Below are positions 61,311 to 64,000 of a DNA stretch of 64,000 bases, piece after piece. Below the pieces are notes generated by a model. The model saw only the letters and a program-made list of their open reading frames with translations. It did not search any database and was not told the origin of the DNA. The stretch comes from Pseudomonas inefficax (GTDB lineage: Bacteria > Pseudomonadota > Gammaproteobacteria > Pseudomonadales > Pseudomonadaceae), in NCBI RefSeq assembly GCF_900277125.1, contig NZ_OPYN01000132.1, forward strand, positions 52 through 64,051, written 5' to 3'. Each line of letters begins with the position of its first letter. The stretch's first letter is position 1. A program made the translations under genes and the position numbers.

Positions 61311-62222
61311 TCAGTATTCCCAGGGCACACCCGGTTCCCAGCTGGCTACCAGCAGGTCGATGAACCCGCGTACCCGTGGCGACAGGTGGCGCTTGCTTGG
61401 GTACACGATACGAATCGGGTCCGCCGGCGGCCGATAGGCTTGCAGCACCTCCACCAAGGTGCCGGTGCGCAGGTCGTCGCCAGTGATGTAGGTGGGCAGG
61501 TGAATCAGCCCGAAACCCGCCCGCGCGCCATCGAGCATCGCCTCGGAGCTGTCGATGTTCAGCCGCCCGGGGTCTTCGCACAGGTGCAGCCCCGCTTCGG
61601 TATGGAAGCGCCACGGCATGGCCTTTTCGCCGGCCAGGAAGGCGATCTTGTCGTGCCCGTAGAGGTCGCCGGGCACCTGCGGTACGCCGCGTGTGTCCAG
61701 GTACGCGGGCGAGGCGCAGGTGACGAACTGCTGCCAGGCCACCGTGCGGGTCAACAGTTGCGAGTCTTCCTTCGGTGCACCGATACGCACCGCAACGTCG
61801 ATACCCTCCTCGACCAGGTCGACGAAACGGTCGGTGAAGCGGATATCCGCGCGCAGCTCGGGCCACTGCTTCAGGTACTGGTCAAGAATCGGCAGCACAT
61901 GGCGCTGGCCGAACGACAGAGGTGCTGTCAGGCGCAGGGTGCCGGTGGGCTTGCCACGGCGCTGGGCCATGGTGCTTTCCACTTCGTCCAGGTCATCCAG
62001 AATCTGCCGCCAGCGCTCGTAGGCCACCAGGCCCTCGTCTGTCAGGCTCAGCTTGCGCGTGGTGCGGTTGAGCAGGCGCACGGCCATGCGCGACTCCAGG
62101 CGAGCGATGCTCTTGCCCACCGCCGAGCGCGTCAGGCCCAAGGTGGCGGCGGCAGCGGTAAAACTACCGGCCTTCGCGGCACTGACGAAGGCGGCGATGT
62201 CGCCGAAGCGGTTGGGTTCCAT
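61311..62222 (-). CDS. LysR family transcriptional regulator
   Basis: This 303-residue regulator has the N-terminal winged helix-turn-helix (FVSAAKAGSFTAAAATLGLTRSAVGKSIARLE) and the C-terminal effector domain. The ATG at 62222 is decided by AGGAA upstream and by the family start MEPNRFGDIAAF; the open frame to 62522 is REP sequence. It may control the adjacent LLM oxidoreductase, 100 bp downstream on the same strand; target is inferred. Confidence 0.93.
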   Translation of the reverse strand: MEPNRFGDIAAFVSAAKAGSFTAAAATLGLTRSAVGKSIARLESRMAVRLLNRTTRKLSLTDEGLVAYERWRQILDDLDEVESTMAQRRGKPTGTLRLTAPLSFGQRHVLPILDQYLKQWPELRADIRFTDRFVDLVEEGIDVAVRIGAPKEDSQLLTRTVAWQQFVTCASPAYLDTRGVPQVPGDLYGHDKIAFLAGEKAMPWRFHTEAGLHLCEDPGRLNIDSSEAMLDGARAGFGLIHLPTYITGDDLRTGTLVEVLQAYRPPADPIRIVYPSKRHLSPRVRGFIDLLVASWEPGVPWEY

Positions 62223-62307
62223 GGGTGGTTCCTGAATCTGATGCGGCCGGCTTAGATGGGTATGAATCTGTGAAATGCAAGCAGGACTGTCGAGGCAGCA
62301 CAGCACG

Positions 62308-62421
62308 TGTAGGAGCGGCCTTGTGTCGCGAAAGGGCTGTGCAACAGCCCCGGCAATTTTCCTGGCGATTGAAATAGCCGGGGCCGCTGCGCGACCCTTT
62401 CGCGACACAAGGCCGCTCCTA
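62308..62421. repeat. REP pair (BIME), GCCTTGTGTCGCG type
   Basis: TGTAGGAGCGGCCTTGTGTCGCGAAAGGGC faces CCCTTTCGCGACACAAGGCCGCTCCTACA, lying between LysR and TraX genes. Confidence 0.92.
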
Positions 62422-62467
62422 CAATGATTTTCGCATGCAAAAACGGAAGGTGTGGCTGCCAGAGTGA

Positions 62468-63160
62468 TCAAGCGAAGACCTTGATCACCAATAAATGTAC
62501 CGGATAGAACAGATAACCCCAACGTCCGACTGCTGGCACCCGCCTATCATCATGACGCAGCAACAAGCACCCGAGCGGAATCGCCAAGGCTGCAGCAATC
62601 AGCGTCAGCACGGTGATAGGCGCCAGCAGATGCTCCTTCAACCAGCTGTTGGTCAGGTTCCCGCCCATGGCCAACAGGCAAGGCAACAACCAGGCCGCCC
62701 CTCCTGTTCGGCGGGCCATCAACCATGCGCCCGGCAGCATCACCCCCGGCAGCCCGTACATCAGCTGTTCGCTGAACAGCCACCCTGCAAGCAGACCGGC
62801 GAAGCCAAGCACTCGCGCCGACCTCGACGGATGGTGCACACCCCAGGCAACCAGTAACCCCAACACCAGGGTCGGCATCACGCTGAACGTTGGCGAACCA
62901 CTGTCCAGCCAACGGTACGCAGGCTCCGACAGCACCGCGAACACCAGCATCAGCCCCAGATAACGCAGGTTGCCGCGGGTATGGAGCGCCCCGCCCCTGG
63001 AGCGCCCCACATTAACCGCAATCGCCAGGCAAAACAGCGGAAACGCCAACCGGCCCAGTACGAACAAGGCGTCGGCATCAGGCCACAGGAAACGCAGGTG
63101 GTCGGCGACCATGGTCAGCATCGCCGTCCACTTGACCAGGTCCAACCCGGCTGAACGCAT
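62468..63160 (-). CDS. TraX family membrane protein
   Basis: This 230-residue protein has about seven hydrophobic segments and the TraX signature at its start, LDLVKWTAMLTMVADHLRF. TraX of F plasmid acetylates pilin, but many chromosomal homologues exist without conjugation genes, as here. The ATG at 63160 is 3 bp after the stop of the upstream hydrolase gene, so the two are probably co-transcribed. Confidence 0.9.
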   Translation of the reverse strand: MRSAGLDLVKWTAMLTMVADHLRFLWPDADALFVLGRLAFPLFCLAIAVNVGRSRGGALHTRGNLRYLGLMLVFAVLSEPAYRWLDSGSPTFSVMPTLVLGLLVAWGVHHPSRSARVLGFAGLLAGWLFSEQLMYGLPGVMLPGAWLMARRTGGAAWLLPCLLAMGGNLTNSWLKEHLLAPITVLTLIAAALAIPLGCLLLRHDDRRVPAVGRWGYLFYPVHLLVIKVFA

Positions 63161-63163
63161 GCC

Positions 63164-64000
63164 TCAGCGCCCGGGCTCGACTGTGGCGGGCCCCAGGTAA
63201 CGATCGGTCCAGGCAGCCAGCGGCAACGGTGGCTGCTGTTCGACGATCCGTCGCCAGATCAGCACCAGGTCGTCGCCATTGAATGCCGCCCCTGGCCCGG
63301 CGCCCTTCCACATCGACGGCACATCGGTAATCCAGTGCCCCTGGCTGTCACGATGGGCCATGTTGAAGCGGAACGTGTAGTTCCCCGGGATGCCCATGCG
63401 CAGGTCGCTGACCACCAGCGCATCGCCGACCTGGTCGTAGCGCAGCCAGTCATCGGTGAACCAGCGCAAGCGCTGATGCAACGGGTTCCCGGCCAGCGCT
63501 TGTGCCAGTTGCAGGTTACGCGGCAAACGCTGCATTTCTGGCGTTTGCTGGTCGAACCCACTGCTGATGCCTTCGTAGTAATCGCCGTCCGGGGTCTTGG
63601 CCAGCACTCGCCAGACCAGGCTGTTGAAGGCTATCGGCACGGCACGTACCTGGCTGACGGCGATGCCTTGGCGATCGAGGGCAGCCTGAAACCGCTGCTC
63701 GGCCGCCATGCGTCCGGCCAGGCCGAAACCCAGGTAGGCTGCGCTGAATACCAAGGCCAGGGTCAGTAACTGCGTCGCCTTGCTGGTCAGCCCTTTGATG
63801 ATTGCGTAAATCACCGCAGCCAGCAGCGGCACGGTGTAGACCGGGTCGATGATGAACACCGCTGCCCAGCTTTGCGGGGTGGCTTGCAAGGGCCAGAACA
63901 ACTGCGTGCCATAGACCGTGAAGGCGTCGAGCAACGGGTGGGTGACCAGCACCAGCCAGAACGCCAGGAACAGCCTGGGCAAGGTATAACCTTTGCCTGG
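63164..64000 (-). CDS. Membrane-bound metal-dependent hydrolase (YdjM family), N-terminus cut by window edge
   Basis: The visible 278 or so residues include THPLLDAFTVYGTQLFWPL (the His/Asp metal motif of the YdjM/DUF457 family), three or four membrane segments in the first 100 residues, and a soluble C-terminal domain with DWLRYDQVGDALVVSD and GNYTFRFNMAH. The frame remains open to the right edge (GKGYTLPRLFLAF), and family proteins normally begin with another about 70-90 residues, so it is partial. Phospholipase or hydrolase activity is only a family guess. Confidence 0.85.
   Translation of the reverse strand, partial: PGKGYTLPRLFLAFWLVLVTHPLLDAFTVYGTQLFWPLQATPQSWAAVFIIDPVYTVPLLAAVIYAIIKGLTSKATQLLTLALVFSAAYLGFGLAGRMAAEQRFQAALDRQGIAVSQVRAVPIAFNSLVWRVLAKTPDGDYYEGISSGFDQQTPEMQRLPRNLQLAQALAGNPLHQRLRWFTDDWLRYDQVGDALVVSDLRMGIPGNYTFRFNMAHRDSQGHWITDVPSMWKGAGPGAAFNGDDLVLIWRRIVEQQPPLPLAAWTDRYLGPATVEPGR

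Noticed and set aside
62468..63160. Conjugative element suggested by TraX
   Set aside because: No tra or mob genes nearby; TraX-like proteins are frequent on chromosomes without conjugation.

Overview
The window looks like a chromosomal segment of a Pseudomonas putida-group bacterium. The evidence is the high GC content, the dense REP/BIME palindromes between genes, and gene content typical of that group: the paa/pha phenylacetate catabolon, Ku/LigD repair, a DyP peroxidase, an McoA-like multicopper oxidase, KGG-repeat stress proteins and many c-di-GMP enzymes. I see no tRNA, rRNA, CRISPR array, prophage or complete insertion sequence. There is one probable MITE and one solitary tyrosine recombinase.

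Layout. 1-5642: the end of a phenylacetate operon on the + strand (paaE end, DUF485 protein, permease, porin, paaZ); paaE carries an in-frame stop at its first iron-sulfur cysteine. 5.8-11.4 kb: small acidic, DUF6555-like and KGG stress proteins, a giant CheB-CheR-PAS-kinase-receiver protein and a Nudix hydrolase. 11.5-16.9 kb: a ClpP-like protein and an iron permease on the - strand, then a tightly coupled DUF72/ybhP/clsB/ybhN-like operon. 17.1-25.7 kb: metallothionein, a MITE, ligD, an uncharacterised four-gene cassette (acyl-CoA dehydrogenase-like, PIG-L deacetylase, NodS-like methyltransferase, GT2), Ku and a stress-type SDR. 25.9-31.5 kb: an exported protein with Gly-rich and LEA-like 11-residue repeats, a second uncharacterised four-gene operon (HDO-type iron enzyme, methyltransferase, GCS2 ligase, MTA/SAH nucleosidase), a small lipoprotein and a second KGG protein.

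32-42.6 kb: DyP peroxidase, BASS transporter, CrtZ-like hydroxylase, GNAT, diguanylate cyclase, DUF4142 protein, a KfrA-like coiled-coil DNA-binding protein with a palindromic operator candidate, cytosine deaminase, and a TPP riboswitch reading into two overlapping tenA paralogues. 42.6-49.7 kb: multicopper oxidase, SCO1-cytochrome c fusion and a GGDEF-EAL protein. 50-56 kb: tyrosine recombinase, then an aldarate/glycerate module (SMP-30, glycerate kinase, CdaR, MFS). 56-64 kb: redox enzymes (a frameshifted Rieske-ferredoxin reductase, AKR, NemA-like OYE, LLM flavoenzyme), LysR, TraX and an edge-truncated membrane hydrolase.

The two best candidates for undescribed systems are the Nod-factor-like enzyme set nested between ligD and ku, and the HDO/methyltransferase/ligase/nucleosidase operon. 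Two genes (paaE, and the Rieske-reductase) appear broken by point lesions; these may be real mutations or sequencing errors.
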